In this document: piece by piece, positions 24,636 to 33,339 of the stretch
Layout: each line of letters starts with the position of its first letter
How positions within the stretch are numbered: position 1 is the stretch's first letter
Source of the DNA: Rhodobacteraceae bacterium F11138
GTDB taxonomy: Bacteria > Pseudomonadota > Alphaproteobacteria > Rhodobacterales > Rhodobacteraceae
DNA length: 64,000 nucleotides
Assembly: GCA_016521575.1 (NCBI GenBank)
Contig: JAEKDP010000014.1
Span: 1 to 64,000, forward strand
Direction of reading: 5' to 3'
The notes under the pieces: model-generated
The model's input: the letters and a program-made list of their open reading frames with translations, nothing else
Databases searched by the model: none
Told to the model about the DNA's origin: nothing
Translations under genes and position numbers: made by a program

Positions 24636-26095
24636 CGGGCATCATGTCTCCGGACGCGCCGACGCCAGAACAGTTTACCGATCCCGCCCTGGCCGTCGCC
24701 CGATTGAAGGAACTGTATCGCCAGGCGACCGACTACCTGTGTGATCGCTTCGTCGAAGTCATGCAATCCGGCGCGGCATCGGGGCGCATCAGGGCCTATT
24801 ATCCCGAAATCCGCATGACGACGTCCAGCTATGCACAAGTCGATACCCGGCTCAGCTTTGGCCATATTGCCGCCCCCGGGACCTATGCCACCACGGTCAG
24901 CCGGCCGGACCTGTTCAGTTCCTACCTGACCCAGCAGATCGGCCTGCTGATCAAGAACCACGGGGTGCCGGTGACCATCGGTGTGTCGGACACGCCGATC
25001 CCGGTGCATTTCGCCGTCGCCCAGAACCCCAGCCTGACGGTGCCGCAGGAAGGGGCGACCGCTTTCACCCTGCGCGACATCTTTGACGTGCCGGACCTGT
25101 CCACCACCAACGACGATATCGTCAACGGAACCTATGTGGCATCCAACGGCACCGGGCCGCTCTCGCTGTTCACCGCGCAACGGGTGGACTATTCGCTGGC
25201 CCGGCTGACACATTACACCGCGACCGATCCCGAACATTTCCAGAACCATGTGCTGTTCACCAACTATCAGTTCTATGTCTCGGAATTCGAAGCCTATGCC
25301 CGCGCCGCGCTGGCGGACAGCAACAGCGGCTATACCTGTTTTGTCAGCACCGGGAATATCGAGATCAGCGATCCCGAGACCCCGATCGAACCGCCGCTGA
25401 AACTGCCGCAAATGCCGACCTATCACCTGAAACGCGCCGATGGGTCCGGCATCACCTTGGTCAACATCGGGATCGGTCCCAGCAACGCCAAGACCGCAAC
25501 CGATCATATCGCGGTGCTGCGCCCCCATGCCTGGCTGATGGTCGGGCACTGTGCCGGGTTGCGCAATACCCAGGCGCTTGGGGATTTCGTGCTGGCGCAT
25601 GCCTATCTGCGCGAAGATCATGTGCTGGACGACGACCTGCCGGTCTGGACGCCGATCCCCGCGCTGGCGGAAATCCAGATCGCCCTGGAACAGGCCGTCG
25701 CGGATGTGTCCCGCCTGGAAGGGTATGACCTGAAACGCATCATGCGCACGGGCACCGTGGCCACCATCGACAACCGCAACTGGGAGCTGCGCGATCAATC
25801 GGGACCGGTGCAGCGGCTGTCCCAATCGCGGGCCATTGCCCTGGACATGGAAAGCGCCACCATCGCCGCCAACGGCTATCGGTTCCGCGTCCCCTATGGC
25901 ACATTGCTGTGCGTCTCCGACAAGCCCCTGCATGGCGAACTGAAGCTGCCCGGCATGGCGTCCGAGTTCTACAACACCCAGGTATCGCGGCATCTGAACA
26001 TCGGAATCCGCGCCATGGAGACTCTGCGCACCATGCCCCTGGAACGGCTGCACAGCCGGAAATTGCGGTCTTTCGATGAAACCGCCTTTCTCTGA
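24632..26095 (+). CDS. amn: AMP nucleosidase
   Basis: 487 residues from ATG 24632, overlapping the ade stop (ATGA). It splits AMP into adenine and ribose 5-phosphate; the adenine is the substrate of the enzyme encoded just upstream. The N-terminal Amn-specific domain (about 1-180, with YPEIRMTTSSYAQVDTRLSF) is followed by the phosphorylase-like catalytic domain (about 280-487) with GIGPSNAKTATDHIAVLRPH, VGHCAGLRNTQALGDFVLAH and ALDMESATIAANGYRFRVPY, the base-binding MES motif included. Length fits the family. Confidence 0.92.
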   Translation: MTGIMSPDAPTPEQFTDPALAVARLKELYRQATDYLCDRFVEVMQSGAASGRIRAYYPEIRMTTSSYAQVDTRLSFGHIAAPGTYATTVSRPDLFSSYLTQQIGLLIKNHGVPVTIGVSDTPIPVHFAVAQNPSLTVPQEGATAFTLRDIFDVPDLSTTNDDIVNGTYVASNGTGPLSLFTAQRVDYSLARLTHYTATDPEHFQNHVLFTNYQFYVSEFEAYARAALADSNSGYTCFVSTGNIEISDPETPIEPPLKLPQMPTYHLKRADGSGITLVNIGIGPSNAKTATDHIAVLRPHAWLMVGHCAGLRNTQALGDFVLAHAYLREDHVLDDDLPVWTPIPALAEIQIALEQAVADVSRLEGYDLKRIMRTGTVATIDNRNWELRDQSGPVQRLSQSRAIALDMESATIAANGYRFRVPYGTLLCVSDKPLHGELKLPGMASEFYNTQVSRHLNIGIRAMETLRTMPLERLHSRKLRSFDETAFL

Positions 26096-26248
26096 ACCGG
26101 CAAAAATCGACAAAAACGGTGAAAAACAGCTGAAAAACGCAAATTTGGGCTTGTCAGCTACCACTATTCGTTGTGTTCATATACCATATCCCGTTAAATA
26201 TGCGGCATGAGGCCCTAGAATTCGGGCAGACGAAGGAGACAATAAACA

Positions 26249-26536
26249 ATGTCAAAACCGATGACCAAAACCCAACTCGTCGCCGCACTGGCCGAGGAAA
26301 TGAACACCGACAAGAAAGCCGCGAGCGCCGCTCTGGACGCGATCACCGGCCTGATCACGCGCGAAGTCTCGGGCGGTGGTGCCGTGACCCTGCCCGGTGT
26401 CGGCAAGATCTATTGCCGCGAACGCCCCGAGCGTATGGTCCGCAACCCGGCCACCGGTGAACAGTTCAAGAAAGACGCCGACAAGGTTGTAAAAATGACC
26501 ATCGCCAAGGCGCTCAAGGACAGCGTCAACGGCTGA
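26249..26536 (+). CDS. hup: HU-family DNA-binding protein
   Basis: 95 residues, a nucleoid protein that dimerises and bends DNA. The helical N-terminus (MTKTQLVAALAEEM, then AASAALDAITGLI) is followed by the saddle and arm, with LPGVGKIYCRERPERMVRNP and the DNA-intercalating RNPATGE segment. The usual GFGTF is replaced by GVGKI. It is preceded by a good AAGGAGA site and a 150-base AT-richer leader, and followed by an intrinsic terminator, so it is a single-gene transcript. Confidence 0.92.
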   Translation: MSKPMTKTQLVAALAEEMNTDKKAASAALDAITGLITREVSGGGAVTLPGVGKIYCRERPERMVRNPATGEQFKKDADKVVKMTIAKALKDSVNG

Positions 26537-26562
26537 TACCGGCCCACGACCAGAACAAGATG

Positions 26563-26589
26563 AAAGGGTCGCCATGGGCGGCCCTTTTT
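26563..26589 (+). terminator. Intrinsic terminator of hup
   Basis: A stem of AAAGGG-T-CGCC paired with GGCG-G-CCCTTT (one T-G wobble), closing a 4-base loop ATGG, followed by a run of five T. It lies 27 bases after the hup stop codon. It is the cleanest Rho-independent terminator in the window. Confidence 0.85.
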
Positions 26590-26683
26590 CGTGGGGCACT
26601 CGCAACCGATGCACGCCACCTCGCTCTTGCCAAGCACGCCGGAATTTCGCAAAGGTCACCGGGAAGGTACGGGAGAAACGGAT

Positions 26684-27571
26684 TTGGACACGCGCGCAAT
26701 CGTCATGGGGCTGGCTTTTGCGCTCATGTGGTCCTCGGCTTTCACCTCGGCCAAAATCATCGTTGAAGATGCGTCGCCCCTGTTTTCGCTGGCTCTGCGC
26801 TTTCTGCTATCCGGTCTGATCGGGGTGCTGATCGCACGCATGATGGGACAGTCCTGGCGGCTGACCCCGAAACAGTGGTACGCCACCGTCCTGTTCGGCA
26901 TTTGCCAGAACGCGCTGTACCTGGGGTTGAACTTTGTTGCCATGCAGACCGTACAGGCCAGCGTTGCGGCAATCATCGCGTCGACCATGCCGATGCTGGT
27001 GGCCATCGCCAGCTGGCTGTTCCTGGGCGAACGTTTGAGACCGCTGGGGATTGTGGGGCTGGTGGCCGGCATCATCGGCGTCGCGATCATCATGGGCTCG
27101 CGGGTCACCGCCGGGGTGGACCTGTTCGGGGTTTTGCTGTGCGGCATCGGCGTGCTGGCGCTGACCTTTGCCACCCTGGCAGTTCGCGGCGCGACATCGG
27201 GCGGCAATTTCATGATGATCGTCGGATTGCAGATGCTGGTGGGATCGGCGCTGCTGTTTCTGGCCGCGCCGCTGTTCGAAGTCATCCATATCAATCCCAG
27301 CCTGCCGCTGGCGCTGGCCTTTGCCTATACGACGCTTGTGCCGGGTCTGATCGCCACTCTGGTCTGGTTCATGCTGCTGGACCGGATCGGCCCGGTGCGC
27401 GCCGCTACGTTCCACTTTCTGAACCCGGTGTTCGGGGTCGCCGTCGCGGCGCTGCTGTTGGGCGAGACACTGGGCCTGTGGGATGCTGTTGGCGTGTTGA
27501 TCGTGACACTGGGCATTCTGGCCGTTCAGCTGTCGCGCACCCCGCAACGCCGCCGCCCGCCGGCATCCTGA
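26684..27571 (+). CDS. EamA/DMT-family transporter
   Basis: 295 residues with ten hydrophobic helices in two EamA repeats (about 1-140 and 150-290). Typical segments are [39 protein letters not shown] and [20 protein letters not shown]. Such proteins export amino acids or related metabolites; the substrate is unknown. I chose TTG 26684 because GGGAGA lies 7 bases upstream; ATG 26705 (MGLAFALMW) is the alternative. It stands alone between the hup terminator and msrB. Confidence 0.82.
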   Translation: MDTRAIVMGLAFALMWSSAFTSAKIIVEDASPLFSLALRFLLSGLIGVLIARMMGQSWRLTPKQWYATVLFGICQNALYLGLNFVAMQTVQASVAAIIASTMPMLVAIASWLFLGERLRPLGIVGLVAGIIGVAIIMGSRVTAGVDLFGVLLCGIGVLALTFATLAVRGATSGGNFMMIVGLQMLVGSALLFLAAPLFEVIHINPSLPLALAFAYTTLVPGLIATLVWFMLLDRIGPVRAATFHFLNPVFGVAVAALLLGETLGLWDAVGVLIVTLGILAVQLSRTPQRRRPPAS

Positions 27572-27665
27572 AGCCGAACACAAGACCGCGACAGCGCTGA
27601 AACAATGCTGTAAAATCCCGTTCAGCCCCCTATCTCGATCTGGACACCACATGCGGAGGACACTG

Positions 27666-28115
27666 ATGACGCGCTACACCAAAGACCCGGACCGCATTTC
27701 CGCACTCAGCCCCGAAGAATTTCACGTCACACAGGAAAGCGGAACCGAGCGCCCCGGCACCGGCAAGCTGCTGCACAACCACGAACCGGGCATATATGTC
27801 GACATCGTATCAGGTGAACCGCTGTTTGCATCGTCCGACAAATTCGAAAGCGGCTGTGGCTGGCCCAGTTTCAGCAAACCCATCGAACCGGCGCATGTGG
27901 CCGAAATCGAAGACCACAGCCTGGGCATGATCCGCACCGAGGTACGCAGCACCCACGGCGACAGCCACCTGGGGCATGTGTTCCCCGACGGGCCGCGCGA
28001 CCGGGGCGGGCTGCGATACTGCATCAATTCAGCCAGCCTGCGGTTCATCCACCGCGACGACATGCAGGCCGAAGGCTATGGCGACTATCTGGACCAAGTG
28101 GAGGACACGGCATGA
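27666..28115 (+). CDS. msrB: Peptide methionine-(R)-S-oxide reductase
   Basis: 149 residues from ATG 27666, after a strong GGAGG. It reduces the R epimer of methionine sulfoxide in proteins. The catalytic cysteine is C119 in [14 protein letters not shown], with resolving cysteine C64 in ESGCGWPSF and the conserved [10 protein letters not shown]. The two CxxC zinc-binding pairs of many MsrB proteins are absent, so this is the zinc-free form. It overlaps msrA by 4 bases. Confidence 0.93.
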   Translation: MTRYTKDPDRISALSPEEFHVTQESGTERPGTGKLLHNHEPGIYVDIVSGEPLFASSDKFESGCGWPSFSKPIEPAHVAEIEDHSLGMIRTEVRSTHGDSHLGHVFPDGPRDRGGLRYCINSASLRFIHRDDMQAEGYGDYLDQVEDTA

Positions 28116-28621
28116 GCACCGAACGCGCAGTTCTGGCAGGCGGATGTTTCTGGGGCATGCAGGACCTGATCCGCAAGAAACCCGGCGTTCTGAAAACGCG
28201 CGTCGGATATACCGGCGGGGATGTTCGCAACGCCACCTATCGCAACCATGGCACCCACGCCGAGGGGATTGAGATCATTTTCGACCCCGGGCAGATCAGC
28301 TATCGGGATCTGCTGGAATTCTTCTTTCAGATCCATGACCCGACCACGATCAACCAGCAGGGCAACGACCGCGGGCTGAGCTATCGTTCGGCAATCTATT
28401 TCGCGGACGAGACCCAGAAAGAGACCGCGCTGGACACCATCGCCGATGTCGAGGCCTCCGGGCTGTGGCCCGGCAAGGTGGTAACCGAGGTCGAGCCTGT
28501 CGGCGATTTCTGGGAAGCCGAGCCGGAACATCAGGATTATCTCGAACGCATCCCCAATGGCTATACCTGCCATTTCGCGCGCCCCGGCTGGGTGCTGCCG
28601 AAACGCGCCAAGGCGTCCTGA
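28112..28621 (+). CDS. msrA: Peptide methionine-(S)-S-oxide reductase
   Basis: 169 residues. It reduces the S epimer of methionine sulfoxide. The active-site motif is GGCFWG with catalytic C12, followed by [16 protein letters not shown] and the substrate-binding acid residues in [12 protein letters not shown]. The C-terminal resolving cysteine is probably that in [12 protein letters not shown]. Translationally coupled to msrB (ATGA overlap). The convergent hydantoinase gene begins 2 bases after its end. Confidence 0.93.
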   Translation: MSTERAVLAGGCFWGMQDLIRKKPGVLKTRVGYTGGDVRNATYRNHGTHAEGIEIIFDPGQISYRDLLEFFFQIHDPTTINQQGNDRGLSYRSAIYFADETQKETALDTIADVEASGLWPGKVVTEVEPVGDFWEAEPEHQDYLERIPNGYTCHFARPGWVLPKRAKAS

Positions 28622-28623
28622 GA

Positions 28624-30630
28624 TCAGCCCACGGCGACCCGGGGGCGGCCGCTGGCCTGAACCGTGATCCGCGCTTCGACGAACACGTCTTTCGCTTCGG
28701 CCCGGGCAGATCGGATGTCGCGTTCTATGGTGATCTGGATACCCTCTGCGCCGGCCGCCTGCGCGGCACGTCTGGCCTGGTCGCGCAAAACGGCCTCAAG
28801 CCGTTCCATTGCCGGTTCTGACGCGGCAAAATCCTCGGGGCCGCTGTCCAGATGCACCCGGTACCGGCCTTCACTGGGCGAGGTGATCGAACCGCTGCGG
28901 CGCATCGTGACACGCCCCACCACCGCCCCGATGGCATTGGCCACCCCGGCATGGGGCGGCAGGATCATGCGGCCGTGCAACCGATCACCCACCGCCGGAT
29001 AGTAGCTGGGCGCCGATGCGCCCAATCCGATCACATCCACATTCAGCGCCGCATCCAGCGCCAGCAACCCCCGGTGCCCGGAAAACCCGCGCTGTGTCAG
29101 CACATGCCGCGCCAACAGATCGGGGGGCAGGCCGAAACCCGGTTCTTCTTCGGCAAACGCGGTTTCCAGCAAGGTCAGGGCGGTTTGCTCGGTCAGTTGG
29201 TCCACGATCATCCGGGCCAGCATTTCAGGCGATGCGGACAGCCTCTCACCCGACCCGACGCGTCGCCGTGCCAACAAGGCCAGCGCCTTGTGGGCGGCGT
29301 CGCTGTCCCAGTCGTTCAGGCGGCCCAGAACATGGCTGGCATCCGATGGCGTGACACCGGCCAGCTGCACCAGCCCGCGATCCACCAACCGCCCCAGCAC
29401 GCTCTGTTCCATCCGCGACCGCAGAATCGCAGCCAGTGGCCGTACCCCGTCGCCGATCCGCTCCAGCAGGGTCTGTTCGCGCGCGCCCAGCCCATCCGTC
29501 GGCACATTATCCATGGCGCGGACAAACCGCCCGTCCTGTTCACCGGGAAGTTGCTCGCGCAGCTGCGCGTCCAGCGCATGATGCACGGCCTGGGGGGACT
29601 CATGTGCGATCAGGGATACTGGCACGACGCGGCGTGGCCCCAGAAAAACCCCGCCCAGCAATCCTTCGCTCTGAACATGGACCTGGCTGTCGCCGCCCAG
29701 CCCGCTGGTGTGCATCGCCACCGCCTCGACCATGGTGCGGAACCCGCCGACCCGCGCGCCCTGCGGATCAATCGCCGGCTTGCCGCCACGCAGCAAAGCC
29801 ACGTCAGTCGTCGTGCCGCCGATGTCGGACACCAGGGCCTCATCCGCCCCGGTCAGCCAGCGCGCCCCCACGATCGAGGCCGCAGGCCCGCTGAGAATGG
29901 TTTCGATCGGGCGCTCGCGTGCCTGTTCCGACGACATCAAGGCCCCATCCCCGCGCACCACCATCATCGGCGCGGTGATGCCCAGATCGACCAACGTGTC
30001 CTGCGCTCGTCCGATCAGCCGGTCGATCATTCCGATAAGCCGCGCATTCAACACCGCCGTGACCGCGCGTTTCGGCCCGTTCAACTTGGCCGACAGTTGG
30101 TGCGAACACGTCACCGGGGCACCGGTCCGCTCGGCGATCACCTGCGCCGCCAGCACTTCATGCGCCGGATTGCGGGTGGCGAATTGCGCGGCCACGGCGA
30201 ACCCCGACACACCGTCACATTCGCTGTCCAGAAACGTCTTGAGCGCCGCGATATCCAGCGGCTGCGCCTCGCTGCCCGCGTGGCTGTGGCCCCCAGACAG
30301 CACCACGGCCGGATCGCCCTTGAGCGCATCGTGCAGGCCGTGTTTCTCCAGATCGCTTTCGCGAAACCCGATGAACACCAGCGCCACGCGCCCGCCCTGC
30401 CCCTCGACCAGGGCATTGGTGGCTAGGGTGGTCGACAGCGAGGCCAGCGAAATCTCGCTTGCCAACACGCCAGAGCGTTCCAGAACAGCGCCGATCGCGG
30501 CACCCACGCCAATCGCCAGATCGGCCCGCGTGGTCAGCGCCTTGGCGCTGGCGATCACCTCGGCTTCATCCCGCAACAGGACCGCATCCGTGTAGGTTCC
30601 GCCGGTATCAACCCCCAACAACACCGCCAT
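28624..30630 (-). CDS. Hydantoinase/oxoprolinase family protein, A-type subunit
   Basis: 668 residues from ATG 30630, with AGGAGA upstream. It belongs to the ATP-dependent hydantoinase/5-oxoprolinase/acetone-carboxylase A family. The N-terminal actin-like domain has GVDTGGTYTDAVLL at 6-19 and the second phosphate motif VSDIGGTTTDVALLRGG. Near the C-terminus is YYPAVGDRLHGRMILPPHAG with AIGAVVGRVTMRRSGSI. The partner B subunit (HyuB), normally next to it, is not in the window, so the gene is an orphan; substrate unknown. It lies between convergent msrA and upstream co-directional queG. Confidence 0.8.
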   Translation of the reverse strand: MAVLLGVDTGGTYTDAVLLRDEAEVIASAKALTTRADLAIGVGAAIGAVLERSGVLASEISLASLSTTLATNALVEGQGGRVALVFIGFRESDLEKHGLHDALKGDPAVVLSGGHSHAGSEAQPLDIAALKTFLDSECDGVSGFAVAAQFATRNPAHEVLAAQVIAERTGAPVTCSHQLSAKLNGPKRAVTAVLNARLIGMIDRLIGRAQDTLVDLGITAPMMVVRGDGALMSSEQARERPIETILSGPAASIVGARWLTGADEALVSDIGGTTTDVALLRGGKPAIDPQGARVGGFRTMVEAVAMHTSGLGGDSQVHVQSEGLLGGVFLGPRRVVPVSLIAHESPQAVHHALDAQLREQLPGEQDGRFVRAMDNVPTDGLGAREQTLLERIGDGVRPLAAILRSRMEQSVLGRLVDRGLVQLAGVTPSDASHVLGRLNDWDSDAAHKALALLARRRVGSGERLSASPEMLARMIVDQLTEQTALTLLETAFAEEEPGFGLPPDLLARHVLTQRGFSGHRGLLALDAALNVDVIGLGASAPSYYPAVGDRLHGRMILPPHAGVANAIGAVVGRVTMRRSGSITSPSEGRYRVHLDSGPEDFAASEPAMERLEAVLRDQARRAAQAAGAEGIQITIERDIRSARAEAKDVFVEARITVQASGRPRVAVG

Positions 30631-30683
30631 CCGGTTTTCTCCTTGCATTCATGGTCCGGCTTGCCGCCTTCAAACCGGCCCCG

Positions 30684-31733
30684 TCATCCCGGCAGTCGCC
30701 TTACCGCCCAACGGGCCGCATCCGCCACCGCGGCATCCGGATCATCAGTCAACCGCCGCGCCACCGCGCCCAGTGCCGCATCCCCGGAATTTCCGATGGC
30801 ATACAGAACGTTGCGCACGAACCGGTCGCGCCCGATCCGCTTGATCGGTGATCCGGAAAACAGGGCCCGAAACCCGGCATCGTCCAACATCGCCAGTTCG
30901 GCCAGACGCGGCGCGATCAGATCCTCGCGCGCGGCATACCGCATGTCGCTGGCCGCGACCGCGAACTTGTTCCAGGGACAGGCCGCCAGGCAGTCGTCGC
31001 ACCCATATATGTGATTGCCCAGCCTGCTGCGCAGATCCTCGTCCACCGGCCCCTTGTGTTCGATGGTCAGATAGGAAATGCAGCGCCGCGCATCCAGTTG
31101 ATAGGGCGCGGGGAACGCATTGGTCGGGCATACATCCAGACAGGCCCGGCAGGATCCGCAATGATCGCGCTCGGGCGGATCCACCGGCAGGTCGAGCGTG
31201 GTGAATATTGATCCGATGAAAGCCCAGTTGCCCCAATCGCGGCTGACCAGATTGGTGTGCTTGCCCTGCCACCCCAAACCCGCGGCCTGCCCCAGTGCCT
31301 TTTCCGGAACCGGTGCGGTGTCCACGAACACCTTGACCTCGGGCGGCGGGTTCAGGTCGCTGCCTTGCGCAATCAGCCACCGCGCCAGCCGTTTCAGCCG
31401 CTTTTTCACCAGATCATGATAGTCGCGGTTTTGCGCATAGACCGAGATCGCGCCCCGGTCCGTCTGTTGCAGCACCTCGGTCGGGTCATGTTCCGGCGCA
31501 TAGCTTTCCGCCAGCATGATGACGGACCGGGCATCCGGCCACAGGGCGGCCGGATCGCCCCGCCAATGGCTGCGCTCGGCCATCCACCCCATCTGGCCAT
31601 GGTATCCGGCCGCAAGAAAAGCAGCCAGCCGTTCAGGCACCTGCGGAACATCCGATGGGCGGCAGATGCGGCAGGCAACGAAGCCTTCGGCCTGCGCCTG
31701 CGTCACCAGCCGCCGTTTCAGCGTCTCATCCAT
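30684..31733 (-). CDS. queG: Epoxyqueuosine reductase
   Basis: 349 residues from ATG 31733 ([20 protein letters not shown]); a longer upstream frame overlaps the GST gene and is spurious. QueG uses cobalamin and two [4Fe-4S] clusters to reduce epoxyqueuosine to queuosine in tRNA. The catalytic aspartate is D138 in [20 protein letters not shown]. The cluster motifs are C192-x2-C-x2-C-x3-C ([16 protein letters not shown]) and [13 protein letters not shown] (C245, C248, C252). A C-terminal HEAT-like region follows. It depends on vitamin B12, for which an uptake operon lies further along the window. Confidence 0.93.
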   Translation of the reverse strand: MDETLKRRLVTQAQAEGFVACRICRPSDVPQVPERLAAFLAAGYHGQMGWMAERSHWRGDPAALWPDARSVIMLAESYAPEHDPTEVLQQTDRGAISVYAQNRDYHDLVKKRLKRLARWLIAQGSDLNPPPEVKVFVDTAPVPEKALGQAAGLGWQGKHTNLVSRDWGNWAFIGSIFTTLDLPVDPPERDHCGSCRACLDVCPTNAFPAPYQLDARRCISYLTIEHKGPVDEDLRSRLGNHIYGCDDCLAACPWNKFAVAASDMRYAAREDLIAPRLAELAMLDDAGFRALFSGSPIKRIGRDRFVRNVLYAIGNSGDAALGAVARRLTDDPDAAVADAARWAVRRLPG

Positions 31734-31795
31734 GGCGCTTCTGCCCGGACATTTCCCGGCAAAGCCGCGTGGCGACGGGGCCAAGGCCCCGCGGG

Positions 31796-32461
31796 TCAGA
31801 AATCCAGGTCGGCATAATGCGCCGGCGGCCGGAACCCCGGAATCTGATCGGCCAGGATCGAACGGAACGCCGGGCGGGACTTGATCTTGGCATACCAGTC
31901 CTTGACCACCGCGCTGCGGTTCCAGTCCACGTCGCTGATATAGTCCAATGCGCTGAGATGTGCCGCAGCGGCAAAATCCGCCAGCGTCATCGTGTCCCCC
32001 GCCAGCCAACGCCGGTGATCCAGCAGCCAGGTCATGTAGTCCAGATGATACTTGATCGCCTTGGCCCCGTCCTTGACGTTGCGGCTGTCCGGGTATCCCG
32101 ACTTTGTGACCTTTTTGTTGACCCGTTCGTACAGCAGTTTGCTGGTGACTTCGTTGTGGAACTTGTCATCGAACCAGCCCACCAACCGGCGCACTTCGAA
32201 CCGGTCTTCGGGGGTTTCGGGCATCAGGGACGGGTCCGGGCGGGTCTCTTCGATATATTCGCAGATCGCAGCGCTTTCAGCCAGCATCCGACCGTCCAGC
32301 TTGAGCACGGGCACCTTGCCCGCCGGATTGCGGCGCAGGAAATCGGGGGCCGCTTCCCAATAGCGTTCCTCGACCAGTTCGACCTCGATCTTCTTTTCGG
32401 CGAGCGACAGCCGCACCTTGCGGCAAAACGGGGAAAGGGGAACGTGAAACAGGCGGGCCAT
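31796..32461 (-). CDS. Glutathione S-transferase family protein
   Basis: 221 residues from ATG 32461 ([20 protein letters not shown]). The N-terminal thioredoxin fold has the SPFCRKVRL active-site segment, with a cysteine as in beta/omega-type enzymes, and [20 protein letters not shown] for glutathione binding. The helical domain includes [20 protein letters not shown]. Substrate unknown. It sits between mtgA (57 bases upstream) and queG (62 bases downstream), all leftward; the spacing allows a common transcript. Confidence 0.85.
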   Translation of the reverse strand: MARLFHVPLSPFCRKVRLSLAEKKIEVELVEERYWEAAPDFLRRNPAGKVPVLKLDGRMLAESAAICEYIEETRPDPSLMPETPEDRFEVRRLVGWFDDKFHNEVTSKLLYERVNKKVTKSGYPDSRNVKDGAKAIKYHLDYMTWLLDHRRWLAGDTMTLADFAAAAHLSALDYISDVDWNRSAVVKDWYAKIKSRPAFRSILADQIPGFRPPAHYADLDF

Positions 32462-32518
32462 GGTCTTCCGTACGCAGTAGAGGAACTTCTCACTCAATGC
32501 CCCGCCGCGCGATGTTTT

Positions 32519-33247
32519 TCAATCCTCGAAACAGGCTGCGCGACCATCTGCGCGAATGGTGGCTGCCCCGTCGGCGATCCGTGCGGCGCGCTTGCGATGA
32601 CGGGATGTCGGTTCGGACGCGGACCGCGTCTTGGGCGAGGGCAACACCGCGGCCAGGCGCGCCGCCTGTTGCGCGGTCAGCTTGTCCGGCGCGACGCCGA
32701 AATAATGCCGGGACGCGGCCGACACCCCGAACACGCCATCGTCCATTTCGGCGACGTTCAGATAGACTTCTAGGATTCTCTTCTTGCTCCAGACCAGTTC
32801 CACCGCCGGGGTGATCATCGCCTCGAGCATCTTGCGCGGCCAGCTGCGCCCCTGCCACAGGAACACGTTCTTGACCACCTGCTGCGTGATCGTGGACCCG
32901 CCCCGATTGCTGCCCTCGGCGATCACGGCGCGAATCGCTTCGACATCGAATCCCCAATGCAGACAGAAATTCGCATCCTCCGCAGCCACGGCAGACCGCA
33001 CCATGACCGGTGCGATATCCCCGATCGAGACCCAATCCTGCTGCACCGAATGCCCCAGCCGTCGCCCTTCCGACCACATCGTCAAGGTCGTGGGCGGATT
33101 GACCACGCCAAACAGCACGATCAGCAGGACCAGCACCGCCGCCACGCCCAGCGCCGCGCGCAGCAGCAGCTTTCGCAACGATGGCACGGCCCGCCGGGTC
33201 CTGTTCGCCTTGCCCCTGGATTTATTGGACTTCGAAGATTTAGCCAT
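32519..33247 (-). CDS. mtgA: Monofunctional biosynthetic peptidoglycan transglycosylase
   Basis: 242 residues from ATG 33247. It polymerises lipid II into glycan strands in the periplasm. A basic N-terminus (1-25) precedes one membrane anchor (about 28-49). The GT51 domain has the catalytic glutamate E90 in AAEDANFCLHWGFD, then RGGSTITQQVVKNVFLWQGR and KKRILEVYLNVAE with the second glutamate E160. The C-terminus is basic and short. Length is typical of MtgA. It starts 92 bases after the gltB stop. Confidence 0.92.
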   Translation of the reverse strand: MAKSSKSNKSRGKANRTRRAVPSLRKLLLRAALGVAAVLVLLIVLFGVVNPPTTLTMWSEGRRLGHSVQQDWVSIGDIAPVMVRSAVAAEDANFCLHWGFDVEAIRAVIAEGSNRGGSTITQQVVKNVFLWQGRSWPRKMLEAMITPAVELVWSKKRILEVYLNVAEMDDGVFGVSAASRHYFGVAPDKLTAQQAARLAAVLPSPKTRSASEPTSRHRKRAARIADGAATIRADGRAACFED

Positions 33248-33339
33248 GGCGCCAGCTATATGCGCCGGCGGATCGCGCGAAAAGTCCATTGCACAAATCC
33301 GGCGGAAAATTTGCCACGCGCCGAACCGCGGGCGCGGGC

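Noticed and set aside
28852-30426. Plus-strand open frame of 524 codons
   Set aside because: Antisense to the hydantoinase gene; composition dominated by Arg, Gln, His and Pro.
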